Under the pieces are notes generated by a model. It saw only the letters and a list, made by a program, of their open reading frames with translations. It ran no database searches and was not told the origin of the DNA. Below are positions 43,640 through 55,287 of a stretch of DNA of 64,000 nucleotides, piece after piece. Within the stretch, counting starts at the first letter, position 1, and every line of letters starts with the position of its first letter. The position numbers were made by a program, and so were the translations under genes. Location of the stretch: assembly GCA_001949185.1 (NCBI GenBank), contig BDGG01000003.1:367612-431611 (forward strand), in the 5' to 3' direction. Source of the stretch: Ramazzottius varieornatus (Eukaryota > Tardigrada > Eutardigrada > Parachela > Ramazzottiidae).

Positions 43640-46600
43640 TCATGTCGGCCGTTCGACGACGAAGTGGCCCAAGAAAACTGGAGATAAATTAAATTTTACC
43701 TTTCGTTCTTTGTCGAACAGAGCCGACATCTCAGGAGAAGTGCTTTCGATCTGCACGGGGAACATCACATCTAGCTTGTAGTTCTCTGGCTTCAGTAAAG
43801 AGGAAGTCAAGACTAATCGGTCGTCCGACAGGAACAAGTCAAGACCCTTCCTGTCTGTCTACAAGAAAGAAAGCCAGATATATTCATTTTTCATTCGAAA
43901 CGAACGTTAGAACGACACTACGACACTTACTAGATTCGGTAGCTTGATTTCCGCAGTGACCGTTTCTTTCCCGGAAATTTCACTTTCCAGCCATAACGAG
44001 TACTTTGGGGTTAGATAGGGTTCAGGAGCTTCTTTCTTCAACGCTTTGACCGGTGTTGGAGTATTTTCCCTGTTACATTAAAACAAAATAAGATAAAAAA
44101 TATAAATCGGATTGGAATTCCAATATGTCGCTGGCTGACAACTGTGGTTATTCCCAACTTACTCTTCACCGAGATCGGTGATTAGTTTTGGTTTCGTCCT
44201 GATGCGCTGCTCCTTCAGGGTTCCGAAAGCCTTCTTGCCTTTCAGGACGATCGTACTGTTCCGGTCAATGGAGATACCGTGCTTGTTCTCTATCCCTTCC
44301 AGAGCCAGGGACACAAGGAACTGGTAGAAGAGCTCGCTCTTTTCGAACTTCTTGAACACTGCGGTATTTATGACAACTTCGTACGCCACACAAGGATTTC
44401 CACCTGTGGAGTGAACCAGAGATACTTTGGGCTTTAGAATGGAATGAATAACTTTCTTACTGTGATCCACTTCGTCGTGGGGCTCTCCAATGCTCATCGG
44501 TACTCTGAAAGATACGTCCGACTTCTGTAAAGCTTCTACGAGTTCTTCTTCAGTTACATCCTTCGGGAGCGACGGAACCTGAAACCATTTGAAAAAATCA
44601 TTTGAAACTGGGTGATTTGCTCCTATGGGCCCAAGAACACATCTAACAACATCAAGTTGCTGGTTTTGATGAGGGGCATTCGATAACCAACGAGCACCTC
44701 TGCGCACCTACAAGTAACGATTGACCAGTGGTCACCCTTTGGCTGACCACCTGCCTCTGTACAATGAAAGAGTTTCCCCTTATGCAAGGGTAAGCACGCG
44801 GCTGGCCTAACTGATGCCACGGAAAAACCAGCTGGCAGCCAGTCGAAAGCGGCAACGTACATCAAATTAAGGTGGCCATTACCGCTATATGCGGCTGGAG
44901 TACTGATCGCAGTCATTGCACATGTCGCTGCGCAGACCTCCGACTTTCATGTGCGGCACCAACTGCTTCCACACCTTAAGAAAGCTGTTCTTGCTGACAC
45001 CCTTTTCCGGGCCGTCTTTCAGAAATATCTGAAGGTACTGACCGTACAAGACTGTAGGAGAAAGATCCGAAGGTAGATAGATCGATGGTGGTTTGGATGC
45101 TGCCCGTGCTGGCGTTGGCATCGGAAATCCGAATAAGCTGGCTTTCTGAAGGAGGAAGCTCGCGGTCAGCAGGGATCGTGGCTTTGTCAGCGCCCGACCA
45201 CGATTGCCTGATGTTATCTATTCCATATTATTCCGATATTATCTGTTCAATATTTTCCCATACGGCCTCGTCCGGCGAGTTCTAGCTGATTATTCCATTT
45301 CCATCCTCCACGTCCACCTGATCGACGACCTTCCATTGCGCGTCGTCGTGCCTGGTAATTAGGAAGGTGTTCTGCTGAAAATCCATGTCTGCGAAACCAG
45401 GTACACACAGCGGAACTTTTGCCGGCCGCGCAACCACTCTTGTGAAAGTTTCCCATTCTTCATTCGCACAAACGACAAAAAGAATAGGGTTTTTTTGCAC
45501 CATGATTTGGTCACACGAAATAAATCACAGGCTCCATAATTTCGCCTTAATTTCTCTCCATCACTAAAATTGTTTCGTCTGTACTGTAATCACACAAACG
45601 TTCGGACTGATTTGCTGTGAGCCGTCAATTAAGTATACAATGGAATAAGCGCTTACGATCTCGTAATCAACTATGGTTTTCAGTTGTGGACACATTACTG
45701 CAGCTTCAGCCAACTCACAAGCACGCAACAACACAACAAAATTTGATCATGAGAAATGAAGCACTTTCTTCGTTGTACCATAATGCTGCTTTCTGTGCCT
45801 ACCCGAAAGATCAGTATCCGTATCCGAATTATTTTCATCATGGTCATCTTCATCGTTTGATGTTTAAAGTTGTGATGACGAATCACCGCAGGTGGAAGTG
45901 TCAGGTCCGCTTCTCCCTCCCTAACTTTCGGGCTTTTTTTGCTACGGACGATGCTTGTGCGATCTCGGATTGTACATGTTGGCCGGATGCTGCTGTCCCA
46001 AGTGCCATGTGGCCATCCGACGTGCTCGAGCATTTTTGCCGAATATGGTCAAGCGGATAGGGAACGTGGGAATTGATAACACGAGTGCAACAACGTTTGC
46101 ATACTGCAGGATAACTACTTCTGTCAATTTTGCCGGCTCCCTGTGGAAAAAAGCTCTAAATGGGATGCAACTAATCGTCCGCCATTGCTAAGCATGTAAG
46201 CAAGGTTACAACAGCGCGGAACATGAATCTCGAGCAAGAAATGTTCCCTACTGCGCCTTCGAGAGAATGAGGGAGCCGCACGATGCGATCTCCAACGCAT
46301 TAAATATTTCTTCCGGTTTTTTCTACGCGTATAAGCATAGTTTTACGGTGACGCACACCGAGTCATCACCGACAAGAGCGTTACTACGACTTCCAGACGG
46401 AAAACGTTCGCAAACGCCGTGCAGTCACACAGAGAACCACTTGTCGAGCGTTTCTCGTCCTAACTAGCCATCTTTCCTCACAAGACATTCCCCTTTCCAC
46501 TCTTTCTTTTACGGTATCTCCGCTTTCTAAATCCCGGAAGAAATCATGGACACGCCGGCACTGCTGCTTGGCTTCGTCATGGTCATGGTTCTGGCGGTTG

Positions 46601-48499
46601 GAGTACTCGGCAACTGGCTAGCCTTACTCCACGGAGTGGCTCCACATAATCTTGTCAGCTGTCACGCTCATGCTCAAGGGGATGGAGCATGTGAGTCTAC
46701 TGAGTAAAACGATCACTTAACAGTCTAGTACGAAAATCTGTTTGTGATTTTTTCCTTCAGATATTTTTGGAAAAGAAATGCTTCTGAGGTCTCATGATTA
46801 CTGTACGAGATTCTTTGTGTTCATGTGAGGTGCTATGTTGCAGGTGATTAGTCAGCGATACGGGAACTTCATGACAGCGGACCAGGTCAGCGCGAGAATG
46901 GTGTAATACGCCCAGGAGTTCTACAACATGATGGAACACCGCTGCGATGTCAAGAAGCGATCATTGATGGACGACCATTTCACGTACAAAATCGCTGCTG
47001 GAGCTCTCGTCGCAGCTTTGGTCTTTATGGTTTGTGCCTTTGCCGTCAGCTTCCGCGTTTTCCGTGCCAGAATCAACGCTCTCCAGGTCCACCAGCGCGA
47101 TGTGATGCTGGCCATGCAGAACGTTCCCACCTTGTCACGCCCTGGACAGGTTGCACGCGGTTGATGGAGCAGAGTTAGCCGCCACAGGTAGAAATGCCAG
47201 CATCCCTTCGAGTTTTTCTTCCTTCGACTTTACGTTCTTATAAATATAAACATATTTTTGAATATTGTCTGAGACTGATGTTTTGTCTTTGTTTCAGGGT
47301 CCGCCACCGTATTCAGAGCCATTATCCGTTCATCATTAGCTTCACACTGACTGTGCTTTGTCCCATACCGTTATTATAACATTGCAGTAATACCCGCTTA
47401 TCGGGGTACCCGGAAACAATCTCGGGATGATCGTTGTTCACGCGGCGCACACTACCCGCCAACGGGGATGAAAACTGCGCCACACAAGATACCGATTCTC
47501 CCGAAATCGTTTGCAGGCTCCCCCATCTTGGTCTCGGCCATCTATACTCTTCGTCTTGTACGCCCGTATGAATCACTGTTGTCGACTTTGTGCTGTACAC
47601 GTTTTCACCACGACGTGACGGTTTTCAACATAAAGGCAAAGAAAGGCCTCAGTTCGCTCACTCGCGATAGTTCAAAGTTCAATCATAACCACTGTAGGAC
47701 ACTTATCTGCCGAAGTGATATCTCGCTTGATGTTCATCTGCCGCCTATGAGTTTTGCACCATAAGACTCCGACGAGTGCTAAACAAGGCTGCATCAGCCG
47801 TTTCAACTCGCCCCTAAGTGCCCCAGATGAAAAAATCGATTCCTGAAAATTTTTGGCCATTGACCAAATCACCCAGTCCGAAATGACTTTCTTCATTTGA
47901 CCGTTCATTGGTGTGCTCGTACAGTCGTACCTGACTATACCCCAGCGTCGTACTCGTACTACCCTCCTCAACTGACGTACGACGTCGCTGCGAACGCGTT
48001 ACTCAATGCCTATCTTGAAACAATATGACGGCATGCGCAATAATTCCCTGAATTTATTTCGCTGGAAATATTTACCTTGTCCGACGTGCACAAGTTCACG
48101 AAGACTTTTCCACCGTCTTTCTTCTTCATCTTCACGCATAAACCTATGAGATGCATGACGCTTTCAAAAACCAGTAGTTGCATGAATAGCTTAAATAAGC
48201 AGAGAAAGATACCTGGCTCAGGGATGACTGTAACGAAGCCTGTCAGCTGTGAATCAAACTTTTCCACTTCTTCCTTCGAAGGCTTTTCGGAAAGCAGACG
48301 CTGCGCCAGTTCCGCATAGTCCGCTTCATCTTTTGTTGCGGGTAGATGTCCAGCTAGAGGAATCTGGAACAGTAGTCGTAAAAAAGTGGTGGGAAGTTTA
48401 GCGTAAATGCCCATTTCGACTTACCCGCAACGACGCGAAGTTCGTGTTGTCAGCCGTCTTGTGCTGCTCCAGACCTAGTAAACTCTTGTCCACAGCCAT
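43640..48499 (-). CDS. PIH1D1: PIH1D1 (R2TP complex adaptor)
   Basis: Six exons: 48499-48425, 48363-48213, 48143-48076, 44578-44163, 44069-43931, 43858-43640, all GT-AG, giving 355 aa (human 290). The PIH domain is split over exons 2-4: IPEPG/LCVKMKKKDGGKVFVNLC matches human HPGFCIKTNSSEGKVFINIC, then DVTEEELVEAL, FRVPMSIGEPHDEVD and CVAYEVVINTAVFKK. Exons 5-6 are a CS-like domain (YSLWLESEISG; LFLSDDRLVLTSSLL; LDVMFPVQIEST). In animals PIH1D1 is the phosphopeptide-binding subunit of R2TP, an HSP90 co-chaperone that builds PIKK, snoRNP and polymerase complexes. The third intron is 3.5 kb, far longer than others here, and contains a transposon fragment and a nested gene. Tail to tail with the PDHX-like gene, 385 bp apart. 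Confidence 0.9.
44885..46120 (-). pseudogene. Fragment of a BED/DUF7869-type transposon in a PIH1D1 intron
   Basis: Same order as the 24.6-28.5 kb element: a finger with CKRCCTRV and HIRQKC (about 46080-46010), the acidic exon (VPLCVPGFADMDFQ; DVEDGNGII; 45503-45285) and the block with FGFPMPTPARAASKPPSIYL, then LRSDMCNDCDQY (45130-44885). The C-terminal GQNKN/GHTKF part is missing, so it is a truncated relative. TIRs were not found. Confidence 0.6.
46545..47164 (+). pseudogene. Nested small membrane-protein gene or pseudogene
   Basis: On the strand opposite to its host PIH1D1. The ATG at 46545 opens a hydrophobic N-terminus (MDTPALLLGFVMVMVLAVGV) up to a GTGAGT donor at about 46692. After a CAG acceptor near 46761 an open sense continues (YIFGKEMLLRSHDYCTRFF; VISQRYGNFMTADQVSARMV; YAQEFYNMMEHRCDVKKRS) into a second membrane segment (IAAGALVAALVFMVCAFAVS) and a basic C-terminus ending at 47164. 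Two stops interrupt it: a TGA near 46828 and a TAA near 46905. The family is not recognised; two-membrane-segment topology is inferred from hydrophobicity only. Confidence 0.45.
47165..48075. other. Rest of the PIH1D1 third intron, no gene recognised
   Basis: Downstream of the nested gene. Short ORFs on both strands resemble nothing known. Confidence 0.4.
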
Positions 48500-48886
48500 T
48501 GCACAATGTCTTTCCGTCCTTCCGACAACGATGAACGTTTCAGATTGGAGGAAAGATCATGGAACCACGAGAACAAAGTTTGTAAGAGAAAGAAATCAGA
48601 ACAAATCAATATCGTTCGAAGTTCAATTAATCAATTTGATCGAGTCATGCGTTGTGGTAACTTTGTGCACTCGTGCGCGCTGTGCTTGTATTTAGGTGCA
48701 CGTTTTGGCGCCATTCGGTGTGCGTGCATCGACGCGCAACCTGCACATCTCACTTTACACCAGTTGTAGAAGTTCGCAATGCGCAGTGCGCACGTTATAT
48801 TCAATCTTCGTCAGTTGATTTCAGAAACAACAATTTTCTTTTCTTGTTGTGGACTTGTGGTTGAATTTTATCTTCCAGATGCCCGA
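48500..48886. promoter_or_regulatory. Divergent promoter between PIH1D1 and PLK4
   Basis: 387 bp separate the two start codons. A TCTTCCAG acceptor-like site lies just before the PLK4 ATG (48871-48878), so PLK4 may have a non-coding first exon here. No TATA box recognised. Confidence 0.5.
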
Positions 48887-51509
48887 ATGGAGGATACGGA
48901 GTCGTCTTGCGAGCAGGACAGCATCGACCAGTACGACCTTGGGCAGCATAAAGGCGCTGGATCGTCCGGTCGAGTCTTCAGAGGCCTATCCAAACTTCAA
49001 CACGGACGAGAGGTCGCCATCAAGCAGATCGACAAACATGCGTCGAAAGTCTCAGCCAACGGTGCTATGGATCGTCTTCGCAACGAGATCACTCTCCACT
49101 CGCAACTTATCCATCCGTTTATCGTTACGTACGAGAAGCAGTTTCAGGATTCTCACTATCACTACATCGTGATGGAACTGTGCGAGGAAGACTTGGAGAC
49201 ATTCGTCAACAGGCGGAAGATGTCGAGATCTGTTCTTTCCACTGAGCACATCAGAATTCTCTTCGAGCAGATCGTTCAAGCTGTTAGGTACCTTCATGAC
49301 TACAAAATTGTCCACCGCGATCTCAAGCCTAAAAATATTCTTCTCACCCACAACGTAAGTATATAAACAGGCTCCTCGACGTCTTCGTGGAAGGAAATAT
49401 GATCAGAAATAACTAACAATTGCGGCACGGCCATGACCGGGGCATGACTTAACAATTTGCAGTTTTTACCCCGGTGACGTCGGTTCGAACCCTAACTTTG
49501 TGTTGCTTCTCAGGCACAAACAGCGAAAATCTGCGATTTTGGTTTCGCCAGACAACTCGCTACGAACGCGGATGCCGACTCCAGCGAAATCTGCGGAACA
49601 CCGCCCTACATGGACCCGCAACCTCCCAGCAAACACCGCAGGATCCACGAATCCTTGGACATTTGGAGTCTCGGTGCTATCCTGTACTTCATGGCAACTT
49701 CCGAACAGATTGTTCCAGCTAGCGAACTGTTGAGAGACCCGAAGCAGCTTTCGGCAACGCTGGAAGTCGTAAGAAACTGGAATTTCAATTTTCGAGCTGT
49801 GAAAGACAAGCAGATGAAGAACCTGATCGAGAAAATGTTGGACAAGGATCCATCGAAGCGTCCAACAGCCGAACAGATCCTGAAAGAACCTTTCTTTGGG
49901 TCCGAGCCGGAAGCTTCCAGTTTGGTATCTTCATTCGACAGTGGTCATGGTTCTTTGAATCGTTCGAATTCGTCGTTTAATTCTTCTAATTTGTCCTCTG
50001 CGTCAAATTTCTCTTCGAGGTCCGGATTAGCGTCAGGTTATCCGAGCAGTCCGGGCAGACCTTTTTCAACGATCAACGAGTCTGTAGTCTCTTCCAAGTC
50101 CAGAACTGCTTCGAGAGCGGACAAGATGCCTAGTGAGCCGATCACCATAACAAAACCGTTAAACGCGGCCAACCTCCGGCCTCAGCGCTGCAGAGGACCT
50201 GACGCATACTACACGATTCTGGAATCCCATGAAATCTTGCTGGAAGTTGTGCAGCAAAGTTGGAGTTCGGTCATCGCGAAGACAGTTCTTATCAGTGCGG
50301 ATGGACAAACGGTGCGTTTTCTTACCGCAGAGTAAAATCAAAAGAGTTCTGCAGTTCGATTTTTTTTTTTCTGGAATCGTACTGTAATATTTGGACCATG
50401 GTAATCAAAGTCGACAAGATCGTCTCACCAATTAGCGCACTTTCCCAGCCGACGACACTGAAAATGAAAATGTGCGCTACTTGATCAAGGTCGACAAGAT
50501 CGTTTTTCCTAGTGGCGCACGCTGCTGTCCAGTAGCGTAAGACCATGCGCCACTTGGAAAAACTATTTTGTCAACTTTGTTCCCTGAGCTCCCACTTATT
50601 AGGTTTGTTTTCTAGATGCTTGAATATCTACCGAAGGCTGGAGATGTCGTCTACGCGTCAAAGTCTGTGCCATCTTCGTACGGCATTGTCCAACAGGAGT
50701 ACTCTGTCGAAGAGCTGATGGCGCATTCGAACCGGCGGACACTACATGTACAGATACTTTTGTACAAGGAAGCAACAAGGTTTGTGGATTCAGTTCGGAG
50801 CAAGACAACCAAGCTCCGGATAGATACTGACAAAGCCCGAGTGAAACTAATGTCCAACGAACCTCCCAACTTCGAGTCACTCTTCCACGATAGGGGTAAG
50901 TATCTTCTCGAGTGTCGATACGGACATCAGGTAGGAGTCAAATGCGTTTGCTTGTGTTTTTAGGTATCAAAATCATCGAGAAATCGAAGGGCGACTTCGA
51001 AATCAGAGACCCGAAAGATGTAGACAACAGAGCGCTCAAGTCGTGTCTCTCGCCTCCGCCACAGTACCACCAAGAGTGGGAACATCATAAGCTGGTGAGA
51101 AGCAGATTCTATTGTGAATGCATTACTTGTGATATGACTACGTTCCCTCTCAGTGTAAGGAGTACTTGCTGGAAAACGAAAGGCTACTCAACGAACTCAG
51201 CTGGAAGTTCCCCGCCTTGGTGGTCAAAGCCAGTGGATCTGGAAGGTAAGATATACAAATGGGAGCTCCGCATACAAGTTCCACCACATCGCTTTTTCAA
51301 GCGGCGCACGTTACCAGCCGATCACCCCGACAACGTGCGGCACTTGGGAAAGCAGCCTGTTCGAGCTCGTTTGCCGACTTTCTAGCTGTCTTTCTGAAGT
51401 TCTTCGAGTATGTCGAACTGAACCTGTTGGTTTCAGGAGACTGGACATTTGCCGGCAACCCGAGAAGACGCCTCCAGATGAAAGATCTTACGCAGGTACA
51501 CTGCGTTGA
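48887..51509 (+). CDS. PLK4: Polo-like kinase 4 (PLK4/SAK)
   Basis: Six exons (48887-49354, 49514-50311, 50616-50895, 50964-51094, 51154-51245, 51437-51509) give 613 aa in frame. The kinase domain spans about 18-280: GAGSSG loop, VAIKQID (Lys46), HRDLKPKN (143-150), DFG (164-166). The usual APE box reads DPQ (YMDPQPPS). A phosphodegron DSGHGS lies at 298-303, as in PLK4 of other animals (DSGxxT/S bound by beta-TrCP/Slimb). From about 370 comes the cryptic polo-box pair (PLNAANLRPQRCRG; FVDSVRSKTTKLRI; IKIIEKSKGDFEI). PLK4 controls centriole duplication. The C-terminal third polo box was not found; the last exon ends soon after the second cryptic box, though a GTACAC donor could extend it. Confidence 0.9.
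50411..50575. repeat. Two adjacent GTGGCGCA-type hairpins in PLK4 intron 2
   Basis: GTCGACAAGATCG arms occur at 50411 and 50489; the second hairpin pairs CCTAGTGGCGCACG with CATGCGCCACTTGG. The first pairs TTAGCGCAC with GTGCGCTAC. Confidence 0.65.
51270..51375. repeat. GTGGCGCA-type hairpin in PLK4 intron 5
   Basis: GCTTTTTCAAGCGGCGCACG pairs with the inverse CGTGCGGCACTTGGGAAAGC; same family as 50.5, 60.9 and 61.6 kb. Confidence 0.65.
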
Positions 51510-51967
51510 GTGTCTCTTCTCTCCTAGCCGTACTGTACAGTGAGACTGTAGCTACTGCCGCCTCTGCTTATTTTGACTCTGAGCTTGAAGTTTTTGTTGA
51601 TGTTCTCCGAGTTTGTGTGGATTTTCGGATCAAAAGGCTCGTTGAAACCTGTACTTAATACCGTTGTTGTTCATGTGTACCTCTTTTCGGTAAACTAAGT
51701 ATATTAATTTTCTTGAAGTTACGTACCATATGGGGTGGATGGCAGTTCTTCGGATTAGTTTCGGTTGCTTGCTAATTTCCGTCCGTAAAATACAGTACGT
51801 AAATAGACGTGAGCACCAAGCTGCTGCACCAAGCTGGTAAAGAACAGACAGTTAGGAACAGGTCGAAAATTGCACGCATACCAAAATTCGAAATACACAG
51901 AACTCTGGATATCGAAGACGAGGTCAGCAACGATACTCAAACATCGGAACCACACCTAGATAATTCA

Positions 51968-54900
51968 CGAGGGAACGGTCAGGACGATTAGACGCCGATC
52001 TTCATTTTGATGCTTTCACCTGATAGGTATGTTTCTTAGCTGACTGTAAAGAGCAGAGAGAGATGCTATGAACCCCTTCTTCGAAAATTTGTTTGCCCTG
52101 CCTGAAACCGTAGAAGTGTTCGGGAGTACGAGTACGAGGAGGAGGCAGTGGAGTGGACACCCCAAAAATTGACATCGGAGTGGACACAGCCATAACCCAG
52201 TAACCGATGGGTCGATTTGCTTTGCTTATTGCTCAAACGACAGATAAAACCTTAACAACTTGTTTGCTACCACACAAAAGCTGAGAGAGTTTCCAGAACG
52301 TCAGATTTTTCGTTCGCGAGCAGGAAGACTCGAACCAATGTTAAAGAGCCTACGACAGAAAGTCACAAAGGGCCGCCAGGGGCGCGCATGTCTTCGCTTG
52401 CTGTCATGATGACTACGTCACCGGGCATTTTCATGCTCTCTAATGCCGTCTGAATGAAAGAAATCGTCTTGATGACGTACTTCCGACAGAATTTTCATTT
52501 CGCACGGTATGGTGATGGACTACTGTACCAAATATCATAAAGGATTCCTATAAGTTGTAACTCATCTTCCTGATCTTTATGATGGCTTCTTCCAAACTCA
52601 AGACTGCTGCCGAGGTCAGCAGAGAACTAATGGATTCTGCTCTCTACGCGGTAAAGAAATCTGGAGTAAGCAAGAAGCTTGCGGCGAAGCTCTTTGGAGT
52701 GTCTCGAACGACGCTCGGCAGACGTCTCCAGAATCCGCGTCCAGAACGACATGGTGGCCGAACAAAGTTTCCAGCTCAGGTGGAAGACGAGCTCGTGGAT
52801 CTGCTCACTTCTTGCTGTATCATGGGGATTCCCCTTAATCGCTATCACTGCTACCAGCTGTTTTCCCAGGTTGCAATTGACCTAGGTAAGGGAAACGTTC
52901 CAACAAAATCAGCCGATCTAAAATCATCCTGTTATTCAATTCTGTTTTGTTCAGGCTTGAAGAACACGGCATGTTCCTCCACGTCGTTCAAGAATTTCTT
53001 GAAGCGGCACAAATCTCTTTCCTTACGGATTAGTCACGCTTCTAACCGAAAACAAGACCGAGAGTGGACCATGGAAGTTTGCGAGCAGTATATCTCCAAG
53101 TTGCAAAAACTAAAAGATGGAGGATTCCTCGATGCACCTGAACAGATCTGGAATCTCGACGAGACCGCTTTTGACACCTCGCAAGTCGTCGATACGGTGG
53201 TTGGGGTAAAAGGACTGAAGCTGGTTCCTTCGCAGTTCAACGGTAATGCCAAAGAATGTGTTACAGTTCTTCCATGTGGAAATGCAGCCGGACTTCAACT
53301 AAAGTTTCTCGCCTTGTATTCGGGAAAACTGCACATTCAGTCTCGCCTACAAGATACCCATAACATGTGTTATCATGCTGTGAACGTGTCTGGCTACATG
53401 GATCAGTTGATATTCGCAAACTATGTCAAGACGNNNNNNNNNNNNNNNNNNNNNNNNNNNNNNNNNNNNNNNNNNNNNNNNNNNNNNNNNNNNNNNNNNN
53501 NNNNNNNNNNNNNNNNNNNNNNNNNNNNNNNNNNNNNNNNNNNNNNNNNNNNNNNNNNNNNNNNNNNNNNNNNNNNNNNNNNNNNNNNNNNNNNNNNNNN
53601 NNNNNNNNNNNNNNNNNNNNNNNNNNNNNNNNNNNNNNNNNNNNNNNNNNNNNNNNNNNNNNNNNNNNNNNNNNNNNNNNNNNNNNNNNNNNNNNNNNNN
53701 NNNNNNNNNNNNNNNNNNNNNNNNNNNNNNNNNNNNNNNNNNNNNNNNNNNNNNNNNNNNNNNNNNNNNNNNNNNNNNNNNNNNNNNNNNNNNNNNNNNN
53801 NNNNNNNNNNNNNCCGCACAATTGAACCAGACCAAAATCACGATGAACTGTTTGAGCTGCTGGCAAGAAGATACCACATTACTTCTAGCGACCACCACGC
53901 GGAAGTAAAAGAATTCGTTGAGAACGTGCAGCGCGGAGTAACTCCGGCCAGTGCACTCGCCCGTGCACTGGCGAAATCTTTGATGGACGATGCGCCGAGA
54001 AAAAAACGACTGCAGAAGAACACCATGCTCAACCTTAAGGCTGGCGCACTGATCACGTCCGATGAGTTCGTGGAGACGGTGGAGAAAATGCAAGCGGATT
54101 CCGCAGCCAAGAAATCTGCGTTGAAGGCGGCGGATGCTGCTACAAAAGCAGCCTCTAAAGCAGCAGGAAAAGTAACAGCGAGTGCTGCGGAGAAGGCGGC
54201 GAGAAAAGCGGAGAAAGCAGCTGAGAAAGTCGCAGAGAAAACGGCGAAGACAGCAGAAAAAGCAGCTACGCAGGCTGCAAAGGCAGTGGAGAAAGCTGCT
54301 GCGAAACTCGCTGCTCGGGATGCCAAATTGTCAAGAATACAAAAGCGAAAGACTGTCGATGATATACCACCACCGAAGAGAGCAAGAAAAGAAACGTGCA
54401 AAGCGTAACCGAAAGGGCTTCTGAGCTTAACTTTAATACGGCGGAATCCGCAGTTAGTACGAGATTTTTGCCACTTTTCTGACCAGTCCCAAATTTGCCT
54501 CTGACCGTTTTATATTGTGTGTAAGAGCAAGGTGCCTGTTCTAATTAGATAAGTGCGGAGTAAGTTACTCTGTTGGATGCGGAGATAAAAGCTTTCCCAG
54601 TCGGTCAGAAGAACTGTGAAGTCTGTGATGGATGCACCAGCGAAAGTGATGCCGCATCTGAAATTGTCAATACCGGACCGCGCCAAAACAATACCGCAGT
54701 TCTTTTGCGGTACCAAAAGCCAACTACATGTGCTGCCATCGCATACCGCAGAGTGTGTCCACTCCGATGTCAAATTTTGGGGTGTCCACTCCATTGCCGC
54801 CTCCTCGTACATTTACTTCGTTTTTGCTGCCAGTGACTTCATGTTACCCACGATACAAGGACCAGTAGACACCCCAAGAACTTAATGGTGCTATACGGGG

Positions 54901-55059
54901 TAGAGAATGGTTCCACGCTTTCAGGATTTTCTGCAGCTCCAAGAAGGGTTTCATAGCATCTCCCTCTGTTCTTTACAGTCAGCTAAGCTAAGAGACATAC
55001 CTATCAGGTGAAAGCATCATAACCAAGATCGGCGTCTGATCGTCCTGACCGTTCCCTCG
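51968..55059. mobile_element. pogo-like DNA transposon with long TIRs
   Basis: Left end CGAGGGAACGGTCAGGACGA and right end (inverted, identical for the first 20 bases) continue for about 60 bp and then in blocks to about 220 bp: the GAGTGGACACCCC / GGGGTGTCCACTC segments at about 52150 and 54780 are also paired. TCA lies outside both ends (51965-51967, 55060-55062), a possible 3-bp duplication. The interior is the transposase and a 380-base gap. The element begins 460 bp after PLK4 ends. Confidence 0.8.
52579..54408 (+). CDS. pogo-like transposase, interrupted by a gap
   Basis: Starts MMASSKLKTAAEVSRELMDS, with a psq-type helix-turn-helix (VKKSGVSKKLAAKLFGVSRT). A GTAAGG...TTCAG intron at 52887-52953 joins IDLG to LKNTACSS. 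Then TSFKNFLKRHKSLSLRISHA and the first DDE motif IWNLDETAF (about 53149). The second and third acidic residues fall in the gap 53434-53813. After the gap the frame stays open and ends in an unusual tail of about 90 residues rich in Ala, Lys and Glu (SAAEKAARKAEKAAEKVAEK) and a basic end (PPPKRARKETCKA). No stop outside the gap, so it may be intact. Confidence 0.75.
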   Translation: MMASSKLKTAAEVSRELMDSALYAVKKSGVSKKLAAKLFGVSRTTLGRRLQNPRPERHGGRTKFPAQVEDELVDLLTSCCIMGIPLNRYHCYQLFSQVAIDLGKGNVPTKSADLKSSCYSILFCSGLKNTACSSTSFKNFLKRHKSLSLRISHASNRKQDREWTMEVCEQYISKLQKLKDGGFLDAPEQIWNLDETAFDTSQVVDTVVGVKGLKLVPSQFNGNAKECVTVLPCGNAAGLQLKFLALYSGKLHIQSRLQDTHNMCYHAVNVSGYMDQLIFANYVKTXXXXXXXXXXXXXXXXXXXXXXXXXXXXXXXXXXXXXXXXXXXXXXXXXXXXXXXXXXXXXXXXXXXXXXXXXXXXXXXXXXXXXXXXXXXXXXXXXXXXXXXXXXXXXXXXXXXXXXXXXXXXXXXRTIEPDQNHDELFELLARRYHITSSDHHAEVKEFVENVQRGVTPASALARALAKSLMDDAPRKKRLQKNTMLNLKAGALITSDEFVETVEKMQADSAAKKSALKAADAATKAASKAAGKVTASAAEKAARKAEKAAEKVAEKTAKTAEKAATQAAKAVEKAAAKLAARDAKLSRIQKRKTVDDIPPPKRARKETCKA

Positions 55060-55287
55060 TCAGAATAGCATGCGCAGTGCGTCGAAGTCATACAGATAGG
55101 TAGCTATGAACAAACAAGAGGGAAAAGACATTTGCATTTCCAAACGAGGGATAAGGACTAAAAACCAGGTTTAAAAACACCGAAAACAAACCAACGAAAC
55201 TTCCAAACTGGGAGTACACGTATGTGCGCTAAGACAGTCCTTCCCGCTCGGACCGCGAGTGGAAACTATCCGCTGCGTTTCTTGAAA

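Noticed and set aside
49488-49498. GGTTCGAACCC, a T-loop-like motif in PLK4 intron 1
   Set aside because: It is a simple palindrome; no D-arm, anticodon arm or acceptor stem can be built around it.
54182-54424. Arg/Lys-rich ORF
   Set aside because: Shadow frame of the Ala/Lys/Glu tail of the pogo-like transposase.
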